Assembly: GCA_003427395.1 (NCBI GenBank)
Contig: BFEA01000822.1
Coordinates: forward strand, 467,227 to 487,559
Origin: Chara braunii
Taxonomy: Eukaryota > Streptophyta > Charophyceae > Charales > Characeae
Length of the DNA: 20,333 nucleotides
Direction of reading: 5' to 3'
The translations under genes and the position numbers were made by a program. The notes beneath the pieces are model-generated. The model saw only the letters and a program-made list of their open reading frames with translations. It was not told the DNA's origin and did no database searches. Every line of letters starts with the position of its first letter. Positions within the stretch are counted from its first letter, which is position 1. Positions 7,569-16,878 of this stretch are shown here, in pieces.

Positions 7569-8342
7569 GGGAAAGGATTCTACAAATTAAACACCTCCCT
7601 ACTGCACATTGACCAATTTAAAGCATATCTACAAGATGCATGATCATACTGGAAAGACCAGAAGAAGATCATAAACTACGATATACGCTGGTTCAACTAC
7701 GGTCTCATGTTCTTAGGTCGTAAATGCAATGAATACTCCAAAATGTTAGCACCGCAGAGACATCTTGAAGAAATTAACCTACGACAACAACGTCAACAGC
7801 TACAAAATCAACAACAAGTGGAGGAAGAGGATGGACAAGAAGATAATCCTCGTTTACTATTGATTAGAGAAAGAGTAAATAAAATAGAGAATCAACTGCT
7901 CAGCTATATGAAAAATAGATGGCAAGGTATTAGAATCAGAGGACAGTTAGCTAAACATAGCACAGAAGGGGTTATGGATGGGAGGTTTTTCGCCAAAGCA
8001 AGAGTACGTAAGGGAAGATCAATTATTGAAGCATCGGAGGATCCACAACAGGATCAGTATACCTTACAAACTTCTACAGCTGCTTGTACCTGGATAGCAA
8101 GAGAATTTTATATTAAAAAAATTTCCTCAGAATGCAAACATCTTCCCACACTCTAGAGAAAGAGAAAAATTCAGGATTTCCTTCTTCCAATTGACAAAGC
8201 ACTCACGACTGTTCAGAAAGAAAATTTAGAAAAACCTATCACAAAAGAGGAAATATGGACAACACTTATGATGATGGAGGAAGAGAAAACACCAGGTATA
8301 GATGGACTCCCCAAAGAGTTATGGGAGGTCCATTTTTCAGGA
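7569..8342 (+). pseudogene. ORF2 segment: linker between endonuclease and reverse transcriptase
   Basis: The frame continues from about 7569 (GKGFYKLNTSLL) through TGA at 7641 and TAG at 8154 to about 8342. It includes a Gln-rich, highly charged helical stretch (LRQQRQQLQNQQQVEEEDGQ) typical of the coiled linker in plant LINEs, and then the first RT block, EEKTPGIDGLPKELW (near 8280-8325). It ends at a frame change into the main RT frame. Confidence 0.8.
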
Positions 8343-8853
8343 TCTGATGGACTTCTACCAAGAAGTCTGGGCCACAGGAAGATTGGGCGAAATAGTGGGA
8401 CATGGAGTACTAACCCTACTGTATAAGAAAGGAGATTCAACGAATATTCGCAATTACAGACCAATTATCCTCCTTACAGTTGCATATAAGTTTTTGACAA
8501 AGGCCCTATCAAACAGACTGATGAAGGTTACAACACATATCATACACCCCACTCAAATAGGCTTCATCTCAGGTAGAAATATACAAAATAATATCCTACT
8601 GGTAAATGAATTAATCAAGAATTCTAGACAATCCCAACAAAATGCAGCCCTCATTTTAATAGATTTTGAAAAAGCATATGACCATCTTGATTGGGTCTTC
8701 CTAGATATGTGTATGGAGAAATTTAATTTTGGCAGTTCCTTTAGGAAATGGATATATATATTACAATCAGAGGCAACAACAAGAGTAATGGTAAATGGTT
8801 ATCTGGCTCCTCCAATTTCATTGGAGAGATCAGTCAAACAAGGAGCCCGATAG
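8302..8853 (+). pseudogene. ORF2 segment: reverse transcriptase, fingers and palm motif A
   Basis: Residues show the standard non-LTR RT order: LLYKKGDSTNIRNYRPI (near 8419-8466), then QIGFISGRNIQNNILLVNEL (from 8554), then motif A in LILIDFEKAYDHLDW, with the first catalytic Asp codon at 8662-8664. SVKQGA near 8830 is the start of the conserved block before PLSP-type sequence, where the frame is lost. The usable frame begins near 8342; the ATG at 8302 is out of context. Confidence 0.9.
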
Positions 8854-9720
8854 CACCCTTTCTTTTCGTCATTATGTTGGAGGCCCTAGCGGCTAATTTA
8901 AGAAAAAATAAGGATATCAAAAGAATTAGGGTTGCATTTATCCTTGAAGAGGTCATTCCTATTTGCTCATTGTTTGCGGATGACCTCTCACTTATGGTAG
9001 ATGATTTAGAGGAAAACATGAGGGCTACTAAAAGTTTGATGGATAAATTTTGTGCTCTATCAGACATGAGGATTAACTGGGTTACAAAGACCCAAGGATG
9101 GTGGATCCATCACCAAGGGGTGAGGCCACCTGAGGAGCCCAGAATCCATTGGATTCCTCTGTCATCTCCTATCAGGATCCTAGGGATTACTCTATCGACT
9201 AAAGGAAAACCGCAAACAAACAATGAGTGGATATCGGAGCCAGCCTTAAGCAAGATGGAAGTGTGGAAAGACAAACAAACATCACTAATTGGGAGAACAC
9301 TTGTGATAAATAATGTGATCTTAGCATCTCTATGGTATAAATTTGCTATCTGGCCTTTAGATAAGAAGAATCTCCAATCACTGAAAAGATTAATCACGAC
9401 ATACTTATGGAGGGGGAATTATGAATGCAAAAATGTAATCAACAGAGTTGCATGACAGACACTAATTCAGCCCAAAGCAAAAGGAGGATTAGGGATCTTG
9501 GACCCACAAACGCAATCTCAGGCTCTTCCTATTCAATGGATTAAAAGACTGCTCTTTAACCCACAGATTCCTTGGCAGACCCTGACATGAGAACAGATAG
9601 CGAGATTGACACTTGAAGTACCAAATGATATTGATCCAATAATATGGTTGGAGAACAGAAGTTGGTCAATTCCAAGAGGTGTCTCGCTAGCAACAGCACA
9701 TGAGATTAAAATTTGAAACA
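8748..9720 (+). pseudogene. ORF2 segment: reverse transcriptase palm motif C and thumb
   Basis: After the frame change near 8847 the sequence continues PIAPFLFVIMLEAL. FADD, the catalytic Asp pair, is at 8973-8984, and RILGITLSTKG (near 9175) matches the block after the palm. Further on come KMEVWKDKQTSLIGRTLVIN and, past TGA 9453, a KAKGGLGILD block typical of plant LINE RTs. More stops follow at 9588 and 9714, and the frame changes again near 9720. Both catalytic Asp of FADD are intact. Confidence 0.88.
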
Positions 9721-9723
9721 GAT

Positions 9724-11376
9724 AGAAACGCTGCAATGACAGATATAAAAAGGGATATTTTTTGGCCCAACCTTCTTAAGACATGGAGAAAATTACCATT
9801 ACAGGATAAGTGTCCCACAAAAACATGGGATGAAGTCTGTCGCCAACCATTGTTCAATAACAAATTTATTACAAATTCACATGGATGCACGTTACACTGC
9901 ATGGACTCTCCTTGGAGAGGATGGGTTAAGAATGAGATCCTAAGAATAAAGGACATATGAAACAAAGAAACAAAAGATTGGTATACCTCTGCCCAACTCC
10001 AACCCAAACTTAGGTATTGCAGAAACTCAATGATAGCATTGGACGCAACAATTGTCAATGAATCAATTCCATTAGATTGGGTAAGAATTTTAAGAAAAGG
10101 GTCGAACTTTCAAAAGGGAGATTGGGTAGTTTTTTTTTATAATAAGCAGCAAATAGGGAATGTGGTCATGCTGGGAGATGATCTGACGATATTAACCTCT
10201 ATTTTCTCGATAGATCACCAAAATTTTCTGTTTCCAAGGCAACCACAAGAGACTAATTGGTACCAGATGGACCAAATTTTCAGAATCAGAGTCTTGAAGG
10301 ACAAGGAAAGATGGCTGGCATTCAGACCAAATCAGTCAATAGACAATTTGGCCTTAGACCCATCCCAATGGATCTGAACAACAAAAGGTGGAAAACGAAC
10401 TTGGACTCGTTCACTACGCACACTAACAGTTAAATCCACTTATCGGATGCTGAGACCATCTTTTCATATAAGGGATAAAGTGGAGGAACGATGGATGAGA
10501 CATCTGAACATTAGTAAGGATTCCCTGCGCCTTATTAAATGGTTTAGAACTATTAAGATCAAACCGGCTAAGGTAGCCTCGCTGCAATGACAGATAGATC
10601 ATCGCTGTCTTCTAACATATGACTGGATAATTGACAGAACTACCCTTGAACAAAGAGGTTTAGCCTTACCATGGTGTAAGTTCTGTACATCAACCTTCCC
10701 ATCACGAGAAATTCCAGAAACCATAGAACACATTTTTCTACAGTGTCTCAGTGCGATATGGTTATGGAGATAGTGGGATAGGATTTGGAGTCAACTAGCA
10801 TCTTCATGCCCTTGGCCATGGGATTGGAAAACCCTTCTATGTGAAACATGGAATCCCCCTCAGCTGGATGATTTCACTCAAAATCTCTATCAAGTTGGGA
10901 GGAGAGCAATCTTATGGGCTCTTTGGCACAAGCGATGTATGAATGAAATGGAAGGAGTTAGGTTGGAAGACCCTGAATTCACGGATTCAATAAAGCAACA
11001 GATTCAAACAGAGATATTGGCTCAATGGGATAAAGTCAAAGAAAAGATTCAACATCTTTCGATCCAATCAGAAATTGACCGTCACATTCAACAATTCAGC
11101 AGAGACTGGCTGGGGGATACCAAGGAAGGAAAGGTGGGAGTGACAAAGTGTAAGGAAGTGAAAAGAGCGAAGGTGAAAGGGGGGCAACCAGAATCCAGAA
11201 GGATCTATCAATTATATTTTCATGTTTGGACTAATGTGGATCCTGTGATCCCGCTAAAACCATTATCAGACTTCCCTGATTCATTCCCATTATCATCTTT
11301 GTGCTTGGTTCCTTTGAGCTGGTATGGTTTGGATCAGCTAGGTTTTCTTGAACCTATGAATAGTTTCTGGTGCTAG
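9724..11376 (+). pseudogene. ORF2 segment: C-terminal region with zf-RVT-like motif
   Basis: One frame with TGA at 9958, 10375 and 10588, and TAG at 10771. A WCKFC sequence (Cys codons 10675 and 10684) is followed about 15 residues later by ETIEHIFLQC (His codon 10729, Cys codon 10744). This Cys-x2-Cys...His-x4-Cys layout is the zinc-binding reverse-transcriptase segment of plant LINEs. Its upstream part, KVASLQ-stop-QIDHRCLLT, fits the family pattern with Trp at the stop. The last 200 residues are charged and helical, and end at TAG 11374-11376. Confidence 0.82.
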
Positions 11377-11561
11377 TGTAGAAAGACAATATTTGGCGTC
11401 CCTAAAAGGGGGGTGAAGAGGTACCAACTATTATTTTGTTAAAGGGACGTTGGACCCGGTTTCCAACAGGTGTAGCTCCCCACCAATAGAATGGAGCCAT
11501 ACTAGTAGGAGCCTATCATCAGGGGATGCTCGTATCACCTCTGATAGCATGCGCCAGTTGG

Positions 11562-11594
<33 letters not shown>
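11377..11594 (+). other. LINE 3' UTR and poly(A) tail
   Basis: About 190 non-coding bases follow the last ORF2 codon and end in 30 consecutive A at 11565-11594. A tail of this kind marks the 3' end of a retroposed copy. Only GATT repeats on both sides of the tail (11561-11564, 11595-11598), too short to be called a target duplication. Confidence 0.85.
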
Positions 11595-11596
<2 letters not shown>

Positions 11597-12440
11597 TTTA
11601 AGGTATCGTTAACCGACCGAGTACTCTTACATGGAAAACAAAGTGACATCAGATTTCGGATAAGGAATGAGAAGGGTAAAGGAATAAAGGCGATGCGGAA
11701 GTTGACTCATCTTAATATGCAAAATAAGCCTGAAAGAGAGTCATTAAGTGATTGAATCAAAGTGAACGAGAGAAATGAAGATGACCAGTGCGGCAACTGG
11801 TCGAAATGCGTCAGGGTGCAGAACCATGTTTCATGACCTTGAACTTTGTGGCTGTTCTTTTTCAACATTCCAGCAAATTTTTCAATGTAATGTATGTAGC
11901 CTCTGTGAGCACTGAGTGTCCGTGTCTTCACTCCAAAGACATACAGTGCTCGTAACCGGAAAAAAAAACTGGCAACGGAAGAGGTCAAAGAACGGGTGAG
12001 ACCTGCTAGTGTAGGTCTGATCCTAGCCACACTGTTCAATTTATGAAACCAGAGAAGCCACCAGGACTGAGAAATCAGTCACTAAGACCACAACACAGTT
12101 CATTAGCACTGTTCCATTGCAACGATAAAATTCCTTGTGGCGTCCTTGTGGCCCCAACCAAAGTTTCCTTATCCTCGCGAGGTCCCTTGGAGCGCAAGGA
12201 ACCACTGTGAGGAAACCCGGGGAGGGGTCGCCTGTCGCTGCTGAAGCCAGGGGCAACAATGTCTGTCACCCATTGCGCCCGCTTCCGAGGTCCTCAGCAG
12301 CGGGACAAGGAAGCGTGGCTTGTGTCGCCTGTCGCGCCCCCACTTATATAATCAGATGAGAATGTCCCTTCGACGGGTAGATTTGAACGAGAATTAAAGT
12401 GAGAAAATGTAAGACACACCCGCCCATCAGACAAAAGTTT
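11595..12440. other. No convincing gene; intergenic
   Basis: I see no recognisable domain on either strand. The palindrome CCTCGCGAGG is at 12174-12183, and a TATA-like TTATATAA is near 12344-12351 after a GC-rich stretch. Either could be regulatory, but no linked gene is visible. Confidence 0.35.
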
Positions 12441-12446
12441 TGAGTC

Positions 12447-12465
12447 GAAGCCGGTGACCGGCTTC
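12447..12465. repeat. Short perfect hairpin
   Basis: GAAGCCGG-TGA-CCGGCTTC: an 8-bp stem with a 3-base loop. No other feature is attached to it. Confidence 0.6.
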
Positions 12466-14140
12466 ACCATACAGCCTATGATAGAACTGGACTGCTGTTT
12501 ACGGAGGGGTTTAACAGAAGGTCAGATTAGACTTGTGGGGTTTTTGAAACTTGCCAATAACCGAGTTACGGCTGTGATTGTTCTTAGCTCGAAGGGAAAA
12601 TTCATAAATTTCGCAAAAACAGCACCACAAGTAATACTCAGTCGATGCTTTTATTTCGATATGCAAAATAGAGGTTCAGATAGTCGAAGTGCTTCTTCTC
12701 TTTCCAGGCTGGTAATTCTCATCTGTTAACAAACAAAATCTGATCATCCTCCTTTAAAGGCCGAGCAGCAGCGGAATGCCCTTTCACCCTAGCTCACTAT
12801 GCCCAAGATGAGTTCAAAAGATCACAATGAGTTCACTCCACCATAGATTTATCGACCTTTCTGTTCATAATATGGGGCTTGATTCGGGTCGCCTCACGCT
12901 GAGTGGGTGGGACAGAAGCCCTTTTCACACTGCCAAAGGACCCGGCACGCTGTTGTGCGTCGGTTTGCAGGGAGGATCTTAGTCTCTCCACGAACCAAGC
13001 TCTATTATCAGATTCTCGGACAAACACGAACTTGACGTAATGATACGTCCGCTTTTTCGCCCCACTCTAGCACACAGCGAACGAGAGATCACAAGTACGC
13101 GCCGTTTAAAGTTACCAGTCAATATATAGGCCAAAAACCCTATGCCAAAAGGGGTTATACATGCGGCCACTGGTCCTTTTCCCGTTCCTCGCGAGGTTTG
13201 TCTCCTTTCCTTACCGGCAAACCCCTACTTGTGTCTCCACAGATCAGTTTGGAATGTACCCAGTCATATTCTCGGTCGGGTGAGAATGTTGGAACAAAAA
13301 CCTTATTTCAGACCAAGCTCTGTGAACAGAATCTCAAGTAAGTCTGAGCTCAGCGTAGTAATGAATCAGCTGTCAAAATGGTATAGATTCACAAAATATC
13401 TCCCCTTCAACTTTTACCTTTTTTTTTTTTTTTCCTCTCTCACTCGACCCTTCTTGTAGGCTCTACCCAACTTTTTTCATCAGTTAGCGGCCTCTTAGTG
13501 AGATTCAATCACACTCGGACAGACTCGTTTAGCGCCAGGAACGTTAGTTCTAAGTGCAGTCCCAATGGTTCATCATCGGAAGGCAGGAAGCTACGGATGT
13601 GAGCTGATTACCTTCAAACTTGGAATTATGATCAGGGATTGTCACTGATGTCAATTCCCCTTGATTGAAGGTATGAAAAATAAATACCTGAGATAGGACT
13701 CTTGAACCAGATGTCGCTCGGAACTGTGTCAGAAACCCAACTTTCTTTCTTGGAAGTTCAGTCCCGTTCTCTCGATCAAGCTCGGCTTGTCTGGATCGGT
13801 CATTCAACATTCAACAGCTTTCGCATCCCTCTTCTAACTAGACGAGATCGCAGCCTTATTGGTCAACCACTGCACGCGAGCCGGGGTCGGCCCGAATCGA
13901 AAGTCACCCGAATGATTTCGCCGCTGACTTTTCCGTTTTAGTTCACATTGTCCCCCTCAGTGTGTGATGATCTTTCTGCCCGCTGGACAGGGGCCACCAG
14001 TCGAATATTATTGGAACTCCGACTCGCTCCACTCCAGTAAGCTCGCAGCCAAGTCGTCGGCGTCTAGCATCTCTTGTGGAATAGAAAGGAGGACCGTCCT
14101 GTAGATCCCTCTCATGATACCCTGGTGCAGCCCTCGTCAC
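12466..14140. other. No convincing gene; intergenic
   Basis: Several open frames of 60-105 codons exist on both strands (for example about 12454-12729 plus and 13550-13810 minus) but none shows a domain, and most lack a good start context. CCTCGCGAGG, the same palindrome as at 12174, recurs at 13187-13196. A T run lies at 13420-13433. Confidence 0.35.
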
Positions 14141-14660
14141 CCTCTCTCCCCAAAGCAGTCCCCATCATCAACTAATTTCTCCCGCTTTTAATATCGTGAT
14201 TCTCGAATCCTCTCTTTCTCATTCACCTCCCACTTGGGCGCGGTTTAACACTCTCTCCTCGTTCTACCTCCTCTCGCTCTCTGTATATACCAACTCTCCC
14301 AATGCCTCCTCTGCCTCGCCCCGATAGACTGTCGCTTCCAGGCGTCACATGCGCGCTTTCAATCTTTTGTTCCCTGCACTCACGCTCGTACACAAAGATT
14401 TATCCCCGCTCCCCCAAACTCGCTGGCCCAAATCTGATTTAACTTTGGCTCGTTGGCTGTCAGGTGAACCAGTTTAGAGGACGAAATAGCAAAATAGAGT
14501 ATGCCTTCACTTGAAATTCGATCTTCCCTCTCTTTCCCAATCGAGCTTTCACAGCCTCACCTCTTTCCCGTGCACCTACACACACAAATACACTCGCTCT
14601 CTCCCTCTTCCCCGCATGATCTCTCGACCCTTTTCTCATCTGCTCGTGCAACGTTTCACG
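14141..14660 (+). other. Pyrimidine-rich, CTCTC-dense stretch
   Basis: Dense CT with few purines, including CTCTCTGTATATACCAACTC near 14276-14295, which has a TATA-like core. It could be a plant-type pyrimidine-patch promoter, but no downstream gene is recognised. Frames across it encode Ser/Leu/Pro-rich low-complexity peptides. Confidence 0.3.
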
Positions 14661-14827
14661 CTTGCACGACCCGTGCTCGTTCTCGGTGATATTTCGCAAC
14701 CTTAATTGTGGATGTTTGCGGGAGTGATTCCTGTCGAGAGCATTCAATTGGGAATCCACGAAGCAACGGCCGTAGGCGCTTAACAAGAATTTTGAATCTC
14801 CGACCTGCCGTTTCCCCTCTCGAAGGC

Positions 14828-14835
14828 CATAGAGG
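14828..14835. repeat. Left target-site duplication of the hAT element
   Basis: CATAGAGG, identical to 15418-15425. Confidence 0.8.
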
Positions 14836-15417
14836 CAGTGCCAGACCCGTGAACGTGACCCGCACCGGTCACTTGAACGTGACCGACCGTTCATTTGGTG
14901 TTTTTTCTGTGAACGGCCGTTCACGGTGAACAGGCCGACCATTAAAGAGTGGTGTTTTTTCTTTTTCTTTTTTTTTTTTTTTTTTTGGGGGGGGCTCCCC
15001 CAGGTACATTCGCCCTGTCTCTTATACACATCTAGATGTGTATAAGAGACAGCCCCCAGGTACATTCGCCTCAAGCCCCACAGCATGGTGACATTGAAAA
15101 AAAAAAAAAAATCGAAATGACCTACAAAATAGCAAAAGAAAATGCTTATTTTGGCTGGTTGAGTTTTGTTTTTTTCGTTTTTAACTAAAAAAAAATATTA
15201 TTCATGAAAAAAAAAATTGAAAAAATTATAGGGAGTTACCCTACGATGTCCCCCACCCTCGAAAAAAAAAAAAAAAAAAAAAAAAAGCCAAAAAAATAAG
15301 AATAAAAAAAATACCGCTCTCCGTGAACTCCATGAACTCCCGTGTCGTGAACTCCGTGAACTCTATGACTGGCTCCGTTCACAGACTCCGTGAACGGTGA
15401 ACGGGGGCACGGCACTG
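14836..15417. mobile_element. Non-autonomous hAT element with GTGAAC subterminal repeats
   Basis: The ends are CAGTGCC at 14836-14842 and GGCACTG at 15411-15417, a 7-bp perfect inverted pair. They are flanked by identical 8-bp duplications. CAGTG-type ends with an 8-bp duplication define the hAT superfamily. Both subterminal regions are packed with GTGAAC or GTTCAC: at least five in 14849-14929, including the perfect palindrome GTGAACGGCCGTTCAC at 14909-14924, and at least six in 15322-15402. Arrays of short subterminal motifs are known transposase-binding sites in hAT elements. The core is A/T-rich and codes for nothing. It also contains the adapter artefact, so the true length is somewhat below 582. 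Confidence 0.82.
14997..15070. other. Nextera/Tn5 mosaic-end junction adapter: sequencing artefact
   Basis: CTGTCTCTTATACACATCT (15015-15033) is followed directly by its reverse complement (15034-15052). This is exactly the 38-bp junction of two Tn5 mosaic ends used in Nextera mate-pair libraries. The same 18 bases (14997-15014 and 15053-15070) lie on both sides. Translation of the minus strand gives the well-known artefact peptide SYTHLDVYKRQ. The 208-codon minus-strand frame at 14460-15086 passes through it and should not be annotated as a gene. Confidence 0.97.
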
Positions 15418-15425
15418 CATAGAGG
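15418..15425. repeat. Right target-site duplication of the hAT element
   Basis: CATAGAGG, identical to 14828-14835. Removing the element and one copy leaves continuous GAAGGCCATAGAGGCAAGG-like sequence. Confidence 0.8.
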
Positions 15426-15449
15426 CAAGGCGCGCGTGCGTGAGCGCGT

Positions 15450-15496
15450 GGGGAGCACTCATGGACAGTTCGCTGTGCACGCCTGGAGTGCTCCCC
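15450..15496. repeat. Inverted repeat, 11-bp stem
   Basis: GGGGAGCACTC (15450-15460) and GAGTGCTCCCC (15486-15496) are perfect reverse complements around a 25-base loop. A small foldback relic or chance hairpin. Confidence 0.6.
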
Positions 15497-15499
15497 TAG

Positions 15500-15839
15500 T
15501 GAGCGGCGAATGCCTGGTACTTGACTTCCTCCTCCCCAAAAAAATCTCCTTTCAGCCTCGTTGGTCCCTCTCTTTATCCACGTGGGAGGCTAGCAGAGTA
15601 GGGCGCTAGCCTCTTACTGGACCGTGGGTAACGAGGATACAAGTAGCACTGAAGCTTCAGGCCTGGAAAATGGCAACACGCAGCGGAACATTCGGGCCTC
15701 TAGGCCCGGGAATAAAGCCAATTCGCAGGTCGTAGCACCAACGACACCTGTCACCATGAGAGCGCAACTAAAGAGAATAGCCAAGGGGACTACCTTAGCC
15801 GCACCCTCAACCGCCATGAAATCATTGTGACAGTCTCGA
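15500..15839. other. No recognised feature
   Basis: A 68-codon plus-strand frame at about 15624-15830 begins with GTG and has no recognised motif. I see nothing else. Confidence 0.35.
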
Positions 15840-16500
15840 TTTTAGAGTCAACTGTCGTGACCAGAACTAGTACCACAGACCCATCAAATTCGTCGTTGCA
15901 TTCAGTGGTCGTACCAAAATAACGAGCTCAGACCGCAGTATATTTTATCAGTACCATGAAGATGCTCAACCAGTGACTGTACCGCTGCAGCCAGCACCGG
16001 TCCCAGACCAGATACCGAACCAGACGTACATTGTCGTATACGTGCCAAATCCTCAGACCATACCAAGAACCAGGTACAATACTACAGTGCCGCCGGGAGT
16101 TACTAGTAACCAGACCACCGCACCAAACTGAAAGTACCGATCTAGGGGCTGAACGTCGCGCCAAATAGCACAGATGCCGTGCTTGAACCAAGTCAGTATC
16201 CATACTGGCGTACCAACCAAAACAAATCGTCCGTGTGCCGTAACAATGTCAAAATAGTGAACAGCAGCAGTCCCGAACTGTGCTGCAGTATCATATCAGG
16301 AAATAACCGCATCGGGCAGTCTCTGTATCTTACCTGTGCCGAACCAGTGGACACACCAAAATGGTAGCATTGGATGGCAGCAATCCACCAAGTCGAGCCA
16401 GTGACAGTACCATATCAACCATCTCGCCGTAATCAGAAAACCGGTCCCGCTCACTCAATAACATCCGGAATACAGCGGGGGTAGTAATCAGAGAAATCGG
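15840..16500 (+). repeat. Degenerate short-period repeat built on GTACC and CCAG
   Basis: GTACC or ATACC recurs every 15-30 bases, alternating with ACCAG, AACCAG or CCAGT. Examples are CCAGTGACTGTACC near 15969, and GCCAGTGACAGTACC near 16398. Units are too diverged to give a clean period; about 20 bases fits. The composition is close to the clearer array at 17790-18345, so I treat both as relatives. Confidence 0.45.
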
Positions 16501-16556
16501 GTGAATCCTGGGAGGAACAATAATTAAAAAATTTTCGTTGAAATCGATGAAGGAGG

Positions 16557-16564
16557 ATAAATAG
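16557..16564. repeat. Left target-site duplication of 306-bp element
   Basis: ATAAATAG, identical to 16871-16878; a G precedes the left copy (16556), and the last base of the right terminus is also G. Confidence 0.65.
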
Positions 16565-16743
16565 CTAGGCTACCAGAGTGGCCCGGGGTCACTTGCCCGG
16601 CCGGGCCAAAAACAATAAAACAATAAAAATAAAAATAAAAATTTTTAAAATTCGTTTTTTATTCTAAATTTGGTGCCAAATCTCGATGTGACCCTGAGGC
16701 AAAAGTTGTTCAGTTTATTTTTCTGCATAACATAGTTTTTTCC

Positions 16744-16801
<58 letters not shown>

Positions 16802-16870
16802 TCTGGGACCTTCCCTGGTCCTTGCACGGGCTGGCCACCCGGGACCCGGGCGGCCTGGCTGGTAGCCTAG
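16565..16870. mobile_element. 306-bp non-autonomous element with 12-bp perfect TIRs
   Basis: CTAGGCTACCAG at 16565-16576 and its reverse complement at 16859-16870 form the ends. They are flanked by ATAAATAG on both sides. An 8-bp duplication suggests a hAT-like element; nine bases (GATAAATAG) would also fit if the terminal base is shared, which would suggest a Mutator-like one. Next to the ends are GC-rich palindromes, GCCCGGCCGGGC at 16595-16606 and a CCCGGGACCCGGG at 16838-16850. The core is A/T-rich with about 55 consecutive T (16746-16800). No coding capacity. Confidence 0.65.
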
Positions 16871-16878
16871 ATAAATAG
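16871..16878. repeat. Right target-site duplication of 306-bp element
   Basis: ATAAATAG, matching 16557-16564. Confidence 0.65.

Larger units (their letters stand above)
6712..11376 (+). pseudogene. LINE ORF2 polyprotein remnant: endonuclease, reverse transcriptase, zinc-binding C-terminus
   Basis: The first ATG of the frame is at 6712; the frame is open slightly upstream but without an ATG. Read with frame changes near 7560, 8340, 8847 and 9720, the product would be about 1,550 residues, normal for an L1 ORF2. In life it would nick target DNA and reverse-transcribe the element RNA from the nick. In-frame stops are TGA at 7641, 9453, 9588, 9714, 9958, 10375 and 10588, and TAG at 8154 and 10771; a TAA at 7483 lies just before a frame change. 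The final 200 codons (10774-11376) are uninterrupted. No RNase H signature was seen. The segments are described separately. Confidence 0.88.
4613..11594 (+). mobile_element. L1-type non-LTR retrotransposon (LINE), full-length-like but dead
   Basis: In order: an ORF1 region (4647-6649), an AP-like endonuclease (about 6780-7550), a reverse transcriptase (about 8250-9250) with FADD at 8973-8984, a C-terminal zinc-binding segment (about 10400-10760), a 3' UTR and an A30 tail (11565-11594). Endonuclease, reverse transcriptase and plant-style zf-RVT in one ORF2, with a poly(A) tail, place it in the L1 group. It is A+T-richer than the downstream DNA. At least seven frame changes and numerous stops make it inactive. 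I found no target-site duplication, so the 5' boundary is set only by the end of the third upstream monomer; the monomers themselves may belong to its 5' UTR. Confidence 0.9.

Noticed and set aside
7641-10773. Alternative genetic code with TGA read as Trp
   Set aside because: TGG is used freely in the same frames, TAG stops and several frameshifts are also present, and the element is clearly decayed.
11561-11600. GATT on both sides of the LINE tail as a target-site duplication
   Set aside because: Four bases are too short, and no matching sequence was found upstream of 4613 or 4207.
14460-15086. 208-codon minus-strand open frame
   Set aside because: Its N-terminal part is translated from the Tn5 mosaic-end adapter and a poly(A) tract (a run of Lys). 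It is an artefact frame.
15624-15830. 68-codon plus-strand frame
   Set aside because: It starts with GTG, has no recognised motif and no supporting context.
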